A stretch of 41,393 nt of DNA from Oceanibaculum pacificum. GTDB lineage: Bacteria; Pseudomonadota; Alphaproteobacteria; Oceanibaculales; Oceanibaculaceae. Below are positions 1 to 8,178 of the stretch, in pieces. The translations under genes and the position numbers were made by a program. Position 1 is the first letter of the stretch. Every line of letters begins with the position of its first letter. The notes under the pieces are model-generated. The model ran no database searches and was not told the origin of the DNA. It worked only from the letters and a program-made list of their open reading frames with translations. The stretch is taken from assembly GCF_001618175.1 (NCBI RefSeq), contig NZ_LPXN01000104.1:1-41393 (forward strand), given 5' to 3'.

Positions 1-557
1 CGAGACCGCCCCAGACTGGCGCCGCCCCGCCTCGGATTGGGTGCCGCGCAGGCCCAGGTTTATTGGCGATCTCCGCCCCTAGCAATAGAGGCCGTGTCGC
101 CCTGTGGACCGGTTTCCTGGGCCGGCCGCCATACAGAATAGTCGCCAGCGACGTCAAAAATTGTCGCCAGCGACGGGCAAAATAGTCGCCAGCGACGCTC
201 TAGCAGCGGCCTCGGCCGCGACACGCTTACCGGGGCCAGAATTCGATATCTGTCTCCTGCGCGGCTATGCCCCCTTTTCCCCGGCGCCCTGTTCCAGACC
301 ATCCATCACCCATCCTAGCAGGGCTCGACAGGATCACTTTCGACCGAATCGACTGGCCCGGCCTGCTCGTCGGACTGGCCGGCCGGAACTAGGAAGAGAA
401 CGCGAGCACGCCCGGAAAATCAATAACGCCAGACCCATATCAGACGGAATAGTTTTTATATCCCAGTAGCTTATGGCCAATCAATCGGGCTTTACCTGAA
501 TGAGAGATAACCTATGAGAGGCTTCCTAGATCAATGATCTGACCTAAGGAAACTCCG
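1..557. other. Gene-poor left flank of integrated element
   Basis: I recognise no protein in this stretch. Open frames on both strands have no family signature. It contains three 13-bp repeats at 141-197 and turns more AT-rich from about 415 to 545, just ahead of the small HTH gene at 558. A small hyphenated palindrome (AGATC-AAT-GATCT) lies at 528-540, directly upstream of that gene's ribosome binding site, and could be an operator. The stretch most likely belongs to a mobile element whose remainder lies left of the window, because the integrase gene follows shortly. Confidence 0.4.
141..197. repeat. Three 13-bp direct repeats at 22-bp spacing
   Basis: GTCGCCAGCGACG occurs at 141-153, 163-175 and 185-197, so the units start exactly 22 bp apart, about two helical turns. 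Each unit is a hyphenated palindrome (GTCGC-CA-GCGAC) preceded by an AT-rich stretch resembling AAAATAG. Regular phasing like this is typical of cooperative protein-binding sites and of the multiple terminal repeats of IS21-family elements. No IS21 transposase is present here, so a relic end is only one reading. A replication iteron or an operator array are alternatives. Confidence 0.6.
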
Positions 558-848
558 ATGCGCAAAGACGACAAAATTTCTGACCTCTCCCAAGCTACCG
601 CACAGCCGCGCCGCAACACCCATATCCGCCAACGCCCCCTCGGTCGAAAGGACACCAGACCGAAGATTCCGTGGCTCTGTTATTCCATCGACGGTTTCTG
701 CAAGGCCACGAGCCTGGGCAAGACGCTCGTGAAGGAGCTGATCGAAAACGGTGAACTCCGGTCCATCAAGCTCCGTGGAAGAGTCCTGATCCCCCTGAAA
801 GCCGCGATCGAGTTTCTCACGAGCTGCCCGCCGGCCCGCGATGAGTAG
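558..848 (+). CDS. AlpA/excisionase-like helix-turn-helix protein
   Basis: A 96-residue protein with a basic N-terminal half. Its C-terminal domain (about residues 41-88) matches the pattern of the excisionase/HTH_17 family: YSIDGFCKATSLGKT, then a recognition helix, then the short beta wing RSIKLRGRVLIP. Family members bind DNA and either direct excision (Xis) or activate the integrase gene (AlpA). AAGGA lies 7 bases upstream of the ATG, which supports this start. The gene converges on the integrase at 1007-2218, the usual company of such a factor on an integrated element. Whether it works as an excisionase or a transcription factor cannot be told from sequence. Confidence 0.7.
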   Translation: MRKDDKISDLSQATAQPRRNTHIRQRPLGRKDTRPKIPWLCYSIDGFCKATSLGKTLVKELIENGELRSIKLRGRVLIPLKAAIEFLTSCPPARDE

Positions 849-1006
849 GCCCCTATCGCGGCGCCCCCTGCCCCTGCGCCCCCTGGCGCTGCGCCTTGGG
901 GACGGACGCCCCATAATCCCGGCATCAGGGTCGCTTGAACCGCTGGCCACCCATTGCACGGTGTCGGGCTCGGCCGCCAGTACTCACGATGGCGGGTGGA
1001 TCATCG

Positions 1007-2218
1007 TCAGGCAGGACCTTCCACGCCGCCGCAATAGGAGGCGAAGTCCCGCATCATCTGGCGGCGACGGTCGAACAGATCGCCCCGGCGATACGCGGCC
1101 TCGACTTTATTGCCGATCGTATGCGCCAGCGCCATCTCCGCCATTTCGCTCGGGTAGTTGGTGCACTCCGCCGCCCAGTCCCGGAAGGTAGACCGAAACC
1201 CGTGCGTCGTCAGATGGCCGCATCCCATCCGCTTCAGAACGCCCAGCATGGCCATGTTGGACAGCGGCTTGCCCTTGCGCAGGCCAGGGAAGACAAACGC
1301 GTTCATCCGTCCTTCGCGCATCATGAACAGTATCTCCATCGCCCGATAGGAGAGCGGCACCCGGTGTTCCTTGCCGGCCTTGATCCGCTCGGCCGGCACT
1401 GTCCAGACGCGCGCGGACAGGTCGACCTCATCCCAGGTGGCCCCGATAGCCTCTCCCGTCCGTGCCGCCGTCAATATCGTGAATTCCAGAGCGAGAGCGC
1501 CGATGCTGTCCTGTTTGCGGAGCAGATCGATAAATCCGGGCAATTCCCTGTAGGGCAGCGCCGGGTGGTGCTTTACCCGCTTCACCCGTGTCGGCGCCGG
1601 CAGCAGCTTCTCGAGTTGGCCCTTCCATCGTGCCGGATTGTCGCCCTTCCGGTAGCGATGCGCGTCGGCCCAGTCGAGGACGGATTCAATACGGCCCCTG
1701 ACCCGGCTTGCCGTCTCGGTCTTCACCGGCCAGATCGGATCCAGGATCTTCATCACATGGCCAACCTCGACGAGGTTGACCGGCAGGGCGCCGATGACCG
1801 GATAGACATAATTCTCCAGAGTGGCGCCCCACTGCTCCTTGTGCTTCTCGTTCTTCCAGCCAGGGGCTTGTGATTTGATGTAGCGTTCGGCCGCATCCCG
1901 GAAGCTGATGGTTCCCGCCGCATCGGCCGCCCGCTGCGCCCGCCCCTGCCGGCGCTGTTCAAGCGGGTCGATTTTCTCCAGCAGCAGCTTCCGTGCCTCC
2001 TGCGCCTTGCTGCGGGCTTCCGCGAGCCCCACCAGCCGGACCGGGCCCAGCCCCATATCGCGCGGCGTTTTACGCCCATTAAGCCGGTAACGGAATATCC
2101 AGCTCTTGCTGCCGCCAGGCGCAACCTGCAGATAGAGCCCGTCGCCATCCGGGTGCATGCCGGGCGTTTTGGCATGCGTTACGGCGAGGGCATTGAGGCG
2201 CTGATATCGTCTGGCCAT
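1007..2218 (-). CDS. P4-type tyrosine integrase
   Basis: A 403-residue site-specific recombinase, full length for the P4/DUF4102 integrases. The arm-type DNA-binding domain covers about residues 7-95, the core-binding domain about 105-205 and the catalytic domain about 215-390. The catalytic set is visible: Arg253 in TAARTGEAIG, Lys280 or Lys283, His339 and Arg342 in HGFR, His366 in ALAHTIGN, and the nucleophile Tyr376 in AAYRRGD. It looks intact. GGAG sits 8 bases upstream of the ATG. Such enzymes insert elements at specific sites, often in tRNA genes, but no tRNA fragment is visible next to it. The element probably extends left out of the window, with one end between 2219 and 2539. Confidence 0.93.
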   Translation of the reverse strand: MARRYQRLNALAVTHAKTPGMHPDGDGLYLQVAPGGSKSWIFRYRLNGRKTPRDMGLGPVRLVGLAEARSKAQEARKLLLEKIDPLEQRRQGRAQRAADAAGTISFRDAAERYIKSQAPGWKNEKHKEQWGATLENYVYPVIGALPVNLVEVGHVMKILDPIWPVKTETASRVRGRIESVLDWADAHRYRKGDNPARWKGQLEKLLPAPTRVKRVKHHPALPYRELPGFIDLLRKQDSIGALALEFTILTAARTGEAIGATWDEVDLSARVWTVPAERIKAGKEHRVPLSYRAMEILFMMREGRMNAFVFPGLRKGKPLSNMAMLGVLKRMGCGHLTTHGFRSTFRDWAAECTNYPSEMAEMALAHTIGNKVEAAYRRGDLFDRRRQMMRDFASYCGGVEGPA

Positions 2219-2539
2219 CGATTTCTCCGTCGAAGGCTATTTCGGCAGTGAACTACAGGGGAGTCAAGCCAATCTCACCCATCTTTTCCACCATCCCATT
2301 TTTGTCATCGCCAGCGGTCCTTCTAACTCTTCAGCGACCCAAGTTAAGGCTTAATTAACTGATAAATAACGATACACACCCTTCCCTGATACTCAGCGAC
2401 CAACCCATCAACGGACGCTCCCTCCGCCAGTTACCTGCCCCAGGGCCCCATACCCAGCCATAGACTGCAAACACAGGCACACCTCCTCACCCCGGAGGGT
2501 GCGGGCTTCCATGGCGCTGGGGCGTTGAGGGTCGGGCCG
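2219..2539. other. Intergenic region, likely element/chromosome junction
   Basis: This gap separates the integrase start from the end of the TRAP/CoA-ligase cluster and holds no recognisable gene. An AT-rich patch lies at about 2335-2380. The 9-mer TCAGCGACC appears twice (2331-2339 and 2393-2401) and could be an integrase arm site or part of an attachment core. The integrase promoter must lie here. No tRNA or tmRNA end was recognised, so the insertion target is unidentified. Confidence 0.4.
2480..2501 (-). terminator. Weak hairpin after acyl-CoA ligase gene
   Basis: Read on the minus strand, CACCCTCC pairs with GGAGGTG around a GGGGTGA loop, with one bulge. It lies about 40 bases past the stop codon of the acyl-CoA ligase. 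No real T-tract follows, so termination here is only a possibility. Confidence 0.3.
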
Positions 2540-4129
2540 CTAGCGGCGCAGGGTGTATCCCGTGGCGTTCATGTCCCAGCAATCGGTCAGGGCGCGCGAC
2601 AGTTCAGCCTTGCGGATGCGCTGGCTGGGGGTTTTCGGGAAATCGTCAGTGAAGGCGACATACCGGGGAATCTGGAAATAGGGCATCTTGCCCTCGCACC
2701 ACTGGATCAGCGCCAGCGGCTCCAGCGCCTCGCCGGGCTTCAGCTTCACGAACAGCTTCAGATCGTCGTCGCCGGCGCCCAGACCGCTATCGACGCCGAC
2801 CAGCGCGCATTCCTCGATGGCCGGATGGCGGGCGACGATGCGCTCGACCTCCCAGGCTGAGATGTTTTCGCCGCGCCGGCGCAGGCTGTCGCTCTTGCGG
2901 CCGGTGAAGAACAGATAGCCGTCGGCGTCGAACCGGCCCAGGTCGCCGGTTTTGATCCAGCCATCCGCCGTCGTGGTGCGCACCTTGTTCAGCGAGGCGG
3001 AGGTGTAGCCCGGCTGCTTGCCCTTCACCACGATCTCGCCGGTATCGCCCGGCGGCACGTCGCGATCCGCGTCGTCGACCAGGCGGACCGAGAACCAGGG
3101 CAGCGGCCGGCCGATGGAGCCGCGCGGCCCGCCGCTGTTGATCGTCACGTAATTCGCCACCTCGCTGAGGCCATAGCCCTCATGCACCTCGACGCCGAAA
3201 CGGGTCTCGAACTCCTCCCAGATATCGGCCGGGCAGCCGGCCCCCCAGGCGATCTTCACCTTGTGGTCGCGGTCATTGTCGCGCGCCGGCTGCTTCAGCA
3301 GGATCGGCAGGATGCCGCCGATATAATGGATCTTGGTGGCGCCGTAGCGCCGCGCCTGATCCCAGAATTGCGAGGCGCTGAAGCGTGGCACCAGGGCCAG
3401 CGTCACCTTTTCCATGATGGCGGCGAATACGGTCTGGTGGCCGGCCCCGTGATACAGCGGCTCCCAGAACAGCCAGACATCGCCCGGCTCCATGTCGCCG
3501 ATCAGCAGGCAGCCGATGGAGCCGATCTGCAGCACCCGGTCGGAGCGGGTGAATTTCTTCGGCGCGCCCGTGGTGCCGGAGGTGTAGTTGACCACCAGCG
3601 GGTCGTCCGGTGCTGCGGCGATGGCGGGCGGCGTGTCCGCGCCCCCGGCGATCAGCGCCTTCAGCGCGCCCGACTCGCCCGGCTCGTTCCAGATTGTGTG
3701 GCGCACCGGATAGGCCGCCATCGCCGCGCCCAGCACATCGCGATAGCCGGTCTCCGCGACGATGGCGGCGGGCTTGGCGTCGGCCAGCAGCAGGGCCAGA
3801 TAGTCGCCCTTGGCGCTGACATTGACCGAGGTGCGCATCAGGCCGATCTGCGCGCAGGCATACAGCGCCACGATATGCTCGGCATGCTGGTCCAGCATCA
3901 GCGCGACCAGATCGCCCTTCTTCAGCCCGAGATCGAGGAAGGCGTTGGCCAGCCGGGTGGATTTGGCATGCAACTCGCCGATGGTGAGCTGGCCGCCCTC
4001 CCAGATGCAGATCGGGTGTTCGGGATCGCGCCTGGCGCGCGCCTCCAGGATGGTGCGGAAGGTACCCTCGCCCGGCACCGGCCATTCGTCGCGCAGGCGG
4101 AAACCGGCTGTGTCGTTCCAGCTCATCAT
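2540..4129 (-). CDS. Acyl-CoA synthetase (AMP-binding, CaiC-like)
   Basis: A 529-residue adenylate-forming ligase that would convert a carboxylic acid to its CoA thioester with ATP, via an acyl-AMP intermediate. Family core motifs are present: the phosphate-binding loop YTSGTTGAPK at 182-191, GYGLSE, the GWIKTGDLGRFDADGY hinge region with GRKSD, and the C-terminal lysine in PSQRIRKAEL (Lys507). Overall style is closest to carnitine/crotonobetaine-CoA ligases and related short-chain acid ligases, but substrate cannot be read from sequence. It is the last gene of the TRAP cluster, 18 bases after the crotonase. The natural reading is that it activates the acid brought in by the transporter. Two adjacent ATG codons make the exact start ambiguous by one residue. 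Confidence 0.88.
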   Translation of the reverse strand: MMSWNDTAGFRLRDEWPVPGEGTFRTILEARARRDPEHPICIWEGGQLTIGELHAKSTRLANAFLDLGLKKGDLVALMLDQHAEHIVALYACAQIGLMRTSVNVSAKGDYLALLLADAKPAAIVAETGYRDVLGAAMAAYPVRHTIWNEPGESGALKALIAGGADTPPAIAAAPDDPLVVNYTSGTTGAPKKFTRSDRVLQIGSIGCLLIGDMEPGDVWLFWEPLYHGAGHQTVFAAIMEKVTLALVPRFSASQFWDQARRYGATKIHYIGGILPILLKQPARDNDRDHKVKIAWGAGCPADIWEEFETRFGVEVHEGYGLSEVANYVTINSGGPRGSIGRPLPWFSVRLVDDADRDVPPGDTGEIVVKGKQPGYTSASLNKVRTTTADGWIKTGDLGRFDADGYLFFTGRKSDSLRRRGENISAWEVERIVARHPAIEECALVGVDSGLGAGDDDLKLFVKLKPGEALEPLALIQWCEGKMPYFQIPRYVAFTDDFPKTPSQRIRKAELSRALTDCWDMNATGYTLRR

Positions 4130-4147
4130 CGTCTCTCCAGGGAAGGG

Positions 4148-4909
4148 CTAGGCCCGGGTCGGTTTGTCTTGGCCGAAGAAGTCGCCGATGCCGGCGCGCA
4201 CCGAATGCGCCACATTCTCCTTGCCGCGCACCTCGGCGGCGCGGGCGAAGGCGGCGTCGAGCGCCGGCAGGGTCAGATCGCGCAGCCAAAGCTTGGTCTC
4301 GGCAAAGGCCTCCGGCGATTTGCCGGCCAGCTCGCGGGCGACATCCATCGCCCGGTCCAGCACCTGCTCGGGCGGCACGATCTCCTCGATCAGCCCGTGC
4401 CGCACCGCCTCCTCCGCGCCGATCGGGCGGCCGGTGGTGGCGATGGTGCGGGCCATCATCGGCCCGACCGACCAGGACAGGATCGCCGAGCCGGTGATGC
4501 AGGGCATGCCGGAATTGATCTCCGGCAGCCCGACCGTCACACCGGGATGGCCGACCCGGTAATCCATCAGCAGGATCGCCTGGAAGGCCGAGCCGAAGGC
4601 GAAGCCGTTCAGCGCCGCCACCAGCGGCTTGCGGAAGGACTGGATGCCGTAATACATCGCACGGAAGGCGTCCATGCGGCCCTGGGCGGCTTCCGGCACG
4701 CCCATCGTTGGGTCGGCCAGATCCGCCCCGGCGCAGAACGACCGGTCCCCCGCGCCAGTGATGACGACCGCCCTGATCGCGGGGTTGGCGTCGGCCGAGG
4801 CAAGCGCCAGCCGCACCTCCTCGCGCACCGCCTGGCTCCAGGCGTTCAGCTTGCGCGGCTCGTTCAGGCGCAGCAGCAGGATGTCGTCGCGAATCTCGAG
4901 CTGCAGCAT
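4148..4909 (-). CDS. Crotonase-family protein (enoyl-CoA hydratase/isomerase-like)
   Basis: A 253-residue crotonase-fold protein expected to act on an acyl-CoA. The oxyanion-hole segments are visible as SFCAGADL (57-64) and NGFAFGSAFQ (101-110). By alignment with classic hydratases, the second catalytic glutamate is kept (Glu130 in GLPEINSG) but the first is replaced by Gln110, where GGGxE is normal. One-glutamate members are often isomerases, dehalogenases or other non-hydratase activities, so plain enoyl-CoA hydratase should not be assumed. The ATG lies 1 base past the dctM stop with GGGAGG just upstream, so the two are translationally coupled. It probably works on the product of the neighbouring CoA ligase. 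Confidence 0.85.
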   Translation of the reverse strand: MLQLEIRDDILLLRLNEPRKLNAWSQAVREEVRLALASADANPAIRAVVITGAGDRSFCAGADLADPTMGVPEAAQGRMDAFRAMYYGIQSFRKPLVAALNGFAFGSAFQAILLMDYRVGHPGVTVGLPEINSGMPCITGSAILSWSVGPMMARTIATTGRPIGAEEAVRHGLIEEIVPPEQVLDRAMDVARELAGKSPEAFAETKLWLRDLTLPALDAAFARAAEVRGKENVAHSVRAGIGDFFGQDKPTRA

Positions 4910-4910
4910 G

Positions 4911-6203
4911 TCAGCGCCCTCCCCCCATCAGCCAGTGCGGCAAGGCGAGCGAGAAGTCCGGCACATAGGTGACGATCATCAGCGAGGAGACCAGCGCCAG
5001 GAAGAACGGGATGGCCGCATAGACCGCGCGGCGCATCGGCACCTCGGCGATCTGCGCCGAGATGAACAACGACAGCGCGACCGGCGGCGTCATCGAGCCA
5101 AGCGTCAGGTTGATCGCGGTAATGATGCCCAGATGTACCGGGTCGATGCCGTACAGGTCGCCCAGATAGATCAGCACCGGGGCGACGATGATCAGCGCCG
5201 CCGAGCCTGCCTCCAGCGCGCCTAGCAGCAGCAGGCCGATATTGATCAGCGCCAGGGCCGCCCATTTGTTGGTGGTGATTGCCTGGATCGCCGTGCCGAT
5301 GGTCTCCGGCACCTCCATGATGTTCACCGCCCAGCCGAACGCGCCCGAGGCCGCGATCACCAGCATGATCGCGCCGGTGAAGAAGGCCGCCTCGCGCAGC
5401 GAGCGCACCACCACCTCGACCGACAGGCTGCGATAGATCAGCCCCAGAAGCAGCGAATAGAATACCGCCAGAACGCCGGCCTCCGACGGGGTGACGATGC
5501 CCAGCGTCATGCCGCCGACGATGATCGCCGGCGCCATCAGCGCGAAGAAGCCGTCGCGGGCACTGACCAGCAATTCGCGGAGCGTGGCGCGCTGCAACGG
5601 CACGCCGGCGATGTCGCGGGTCCGCACGATGACGAAGATGATCGCCGCCAGGCAGAGCGCCATGACGAAGCCGGGCAGGATGCCGGCCAGGAAGAGCTGC
5701 CCGGTCGACACATTGGCGAGCTGCGCATACACCACCAGGATGATGCTGGGCGGGATGATCGGGCCGATGATCGAGGAGGCCGCCGTGATCGCCGCGCTGT
5801 AGGCGCGGTTGTAGCCGGCATCGATCATGGCGCGGATTTCGATGCGCCCCAGCCCGGCCACGTCGGCGGTGTTGGAGCCGGACATGCCGGCGAAGATCAC
5901 GCTGCCCAGCACGTTCACGTAATACAGCCCGCCGCGCAGATGGCCGACCAGCGCATGGGCGAAGCGGAAGATGCGCTCCGTCACGCCCATATTGTTCATC
6001 AGGATGGCGGCCAGAATGTACATCGGAATGGCCGACAGCACGGTGGATTTGACGCCGCCCCACATGCGCTGCGGGACGATCTCCAGCGGGAAGTCGCTGC
6101 CGACCAGGATGAAGCCGACGGTGGCCGCCGTCAGCGTCAGCGCCACCGGCACGTTGGCGGCGAACAGGACGACCAGGATCAGCGCGAAGACGATGCCTTC
6201 CAT
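4911..6203 (-). CDS. dctM: TRAP transporter large permease (DctM)
   Basis: A 430-residue, very hydrophobic integral membrane protein with about a dozen membrane segments. It is the ion-coupled translocating subunit of a tripartite (TRAP) transporter. Family-like stretches include the opening segment with VALTLTAATVGFILVG, the GMSGSNTADVAGLG region and the SIIGPIIPPSIILVVYA region. Length is normal. The gene starts 4 bases after dctQ and is followed by the crotonase with a 1-base gap, so it sits in the middle of one transcription unit. The import substrate is set by DctP (8179-9183) and is probably a carboxylate, given the CoA ligase and PrpD neighbours. Confidence 0.95.
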   Translation of the reverse strand: MEGIVFALILVVLFAANVPVALTLTAATVGFILVGSDFPLEIVPQRMWGGVKSTVLSAIPMYILAAILMNNMGVTERIFRFAHALVGHLRGGLYYVNVLGSVIFAGMSGSNTADVAGLGRIEIRAMIDAGYNRAYSAAITAASSIIGPIIPPSIILVVYAQLANVSTGQLFLAGILPGFVMALCLAAIIFVIVRTRDIAGVPLQRATLRELLVSARDGFFALMAPAIIVGGMTLGIVTPSEAGVLAVFYSLLLGLIYRSLSVEVVVRSLREAAFFTGAIMLVIAASGAFGWAVNIMEVPETIGTAIQAITTNKWAALALINIGLLLLGALEAGSAALIIVAPVLIYLGDLYGIDPVHLGIITAINLTLGSMTPPVALSLFISAQIAEVPMRRAVYAAIPFFLALVSSLMIVTYVPDFSLALPHWLMGGGR

Positions 6204-6207
6204 GATC

Positions 6208-6684
6208 CTAGGCCTCCCGCTTCAAGGTTCGGGCGACCCGCAGGGCGATGTGCAGCGCCATCGACAGGAAGCAATAGGCCATCAGATAGGCCTTGATCTC
6301 CTCCGGTATCCGCAGGATCAGCGATGCCGTGCCGATATAAAGCTGCGCGATGCTGAAGGAGTAATAGGCGAGCCCCAGCAACAGGGCCAACTGCACCAGC
6401 CCGGCCGACACCTCCACCATGCGCCGCAGATGCGCCGGTAGCATGTTGATGAAGGCGTCGATCGAATAGTGCTCGCCGCGTTTCAGCACGGCGGTGGCGG
6501 CGACGAAGCAGAGGCAGATCAGCAGGAACTGCGACAGCTCCTCGCTCCAGGAGAGCGGGGAATTGAGAAAGTACCGGAAGACGATCTGCCCCCCGATGGT
6601 GAGGGTCAGTATCCCGACCAGGAAGGTGGCCAACCCCTCCTCACCGCGCTGCAGCCATTTTTCGAACTGTGTCATCACCGTCAC
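6208..6684 (-). CDS. dctQ: TRAP transporter small permease (DctQ)
   Basis: A 158-residue membrane protein with four predicted membrane segments, the usual topology and size of the DctQ subunit that partners DctM in the inner membrane. The first segment (about residues 15-37) contains FLVGILTLTIGGQIVFRYF and is followed by the typical PLSWSEELSQFLLICLCF stretch, which is highly characteristic of this family. It lies 15 bases after the PrpD-like gene and 4 bases before dctM. There is nothing unusual in it. Confidence 0.93.
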   Translation of the reverse strand: MTVMTQFEKWLQRGEEGLATFLVGILTLTIGGQIVFRYFLNSPLSWSEELSQFLLICLCFVAATAVLKRGEHYSIDAFINMLPAHLRRMVEVSAGLVQLALLLGLAYYSFSIAQLYIGTASLILRIPEEIKAYLMAYCFLSMALHIALRVARTLKREA

Positions 6685-6699
6685 CGCCGGTTACAGGGA

Positions 6700-8067
6700 C
6701 TAGAGAAGAGAGATGATCTCTTTCGACCCCAGCGTGTCCAGGGAGCGCAGGCCCGTCCAGGCATGCGCGGCGGCGGCGTCGCCCACGACCGGATCGGCGC
6801 AGCCGCGGAACTTGGCCTCCAGCTCCGCCCAGGAGAGCGGATTGGTCGGATGCCCCTTCGGCTTGTACAGGCGCTTCTTGTAGACGGTGCCGTCGGTGTG
6901 GATCACCTCGATATCGGCGAAATCGTTGAACACCGATTCGCGCGCGCGCAGCTCGTCATGGATATAGATGTTCAGCTTCGGATAGATCGCCTTGATCGCC
7001 GGGGCCTGCACCGCCGCGTCGGTGAACTCCGCGAAGCCGACCTTGCCGTAATGCAAAGCCGCGGCAATGCAATATTCCATGGAGAATTTGCCCTCCAGCC
7101 CGGTTTCCGGCTGGTGGTAGGGCAGCGTGTTGGTGCAGCGATAGCCGATGCCGCAATTCAGCCGCTCGATCGCCTCGGGGCGGATATCGCCGTTCCGCAG
7201 CCCTTCCAGCAGCACGTCGAGCACATGGTGGGTCAGCGAGCAGGTCGGGTAGATCTTGAACAGGATGCCCGGGCTGACGACGTCGAACGGCGCGCCCAGG
7301 TCGGTCACCGCCTTGTCGGCCATCACATGATCGAAGCCGCAGAACAGGTCGATGAAGCCTTCCTTGGCCTCCAGCGTGTTCGGGTTGGCGCTGAGGCCGG
7401 CGGCCGCCAGCCGCGCCGCCGAAACGCCATGCTCGGCCGCCAGGCCGGAATGCAGCGGCTTGGTCATGGTGCCGAAGTTGGAGCGCAGGCCGCAGGCCAT
7501 GGTGGCGGCAATCGCCAGCGTGCGCGCGCAGCCGTCGACATCCAGCCGCAGCAGGTTCGCCGCCGCGGCTGCGGCGCCCAGCGTGCCCAGCGTGGAGGTG
7601 GTGTGCCAGCCGCGCTCGTAATGCTCCATATTCATCGCCCGGCCCAGCTTGGCCTCGATCTCGACGCCGACCGCATAGGCGGCGATCAGCGCCTTGCCGT
7701 CCACGCCGGCCGCCGGGGCCATGGCGAAGATCGCCGGCACAACCGGGGCCGAAGGGTGGCCGCGCATCGATTCGTTGGTGTCGTCAATATCGTGGGCATG
7801 GGCGAGCGTGCCATTCACCAGCGCCGCCGTGCGCTCCGTCGTCGCCATCTTCGCGCCCCAGATCGGCGTATTGCCGGGCTCGGTGCTGGCCAGCGCCAGG
7901 ACAACCTTGCTGGGCGGCTCGGTCAGGCCGGCCAGCGCGCCGCCGATGCAGTCGGCAATGGCTTGCTTGGAACATTCCCTCGCCTCCTCGGGCAGCGTGT
8001 CCCAGCTCTGCGCGGCGACGAATTCGGCGAGCGTGCGGCTCACCGGCGGTAAGGCGGATCGGTCCAT
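6700..8067 (-). CDS. MmgE/PrpD family protein
   Basis: A 455-residue member of the family that includes 2-methylcitrate dehydratase (PrpD) and cis-aconitate decarboxylase. Characteristic stretches are NGTLAHAHDIDD, GHPSAPVVPA, KPLHSGLAAEHGV and FKIYPTCSLTHHVLD. I place the start at 8067 (MDRSALPP): it has AGGAG about 8 bases upstream, and the longer in-frame extension has no family similarity. Lying between dctP and dctQ, it probably dehydrates, isomerises or decarboxylates the imported polycarboxylate. PrpD itself is unlikely to be the role, since no methylcitrate synthase or lyase is nearby. The substrate is unknown. Confidence 0.88.
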   Translation of the reverse strand: MDRSALPPVSRTLAEFVAAQSWDTLPEEARECSKQAIADCIGGALAGLTEPPSKVVLALASTEPGNTPIWGAKMATTERTAALVNGTLAHAHDIDDTNESMRGHPSAPVVPAIFAMAPAAGVDGKALIAAYAVGVEIEAKLGRAMNMEHYERGWHTTSTLGTLGAAAAAANLLRLDVDGCARTLAIAATMACGLRSNFGTMTKPLHSGLAAEHGVSAARLAAAGLSANPNTLEAKEGFIDLFCGFDHVMADKAVTDLGAPFDVVSPGILFKIYPTCSLTHHVLDVLLEGLRNGDIRPEAIERLNCGIGYRCTNTLPYHQPETGLEGKFSMEYCIAAALHYGKVGFAEFTDAAVQAPAIKAIYPKLNIYIHDELRARESVFNDFADIEVIHTDGTVYKKRLYKPKGHPTNPLSWAELEAKFRGCADPVVGDAAAAHAWTGLRSLDTLGSKEIISLL

Positions 8068-8136
8068 GTAAGGCTCCTGCGTGCGCGCATGGCAAAGCCC
8101 GCGCCGGCACGGCGTCGTAAGAAGGGAAAGGTCGGG

Positions 8137-8168
8137 AAAAAGCGGCCCCGGCACGGATGCCGGGGCCG
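8137..8168 (-). terminator. Rho-independent terminator after dctP
   Basis: A perfect 11-bp stem (CGGCCCCGGCA/TGCCGGGGCCG, 8143-8168) with a 4-base loop is followed on the minus strand by C and five T residues. It lies 10 bases past the dctP stop codon and about 70 bases before the PrpD-like start. A partial terminator here would give much more binding protein than permease, as is common in binding-protein transport operons. Confidence 0.88.
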
Positions 8169-8178
8169 ATAACAAGGG

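Noticed and set aside
1..557. IS21 transposase genes next to the phased repeats
   Set aside because: No DDE transposase or helper ATPase motif is visible in any frame here, so only the repeat itself is reported.
2219..2539. tRNA gene as integration target
   Set aside because: I looked for the GGTTCGAATCC-type T-arm and acceptor pairing on both strands and found none.
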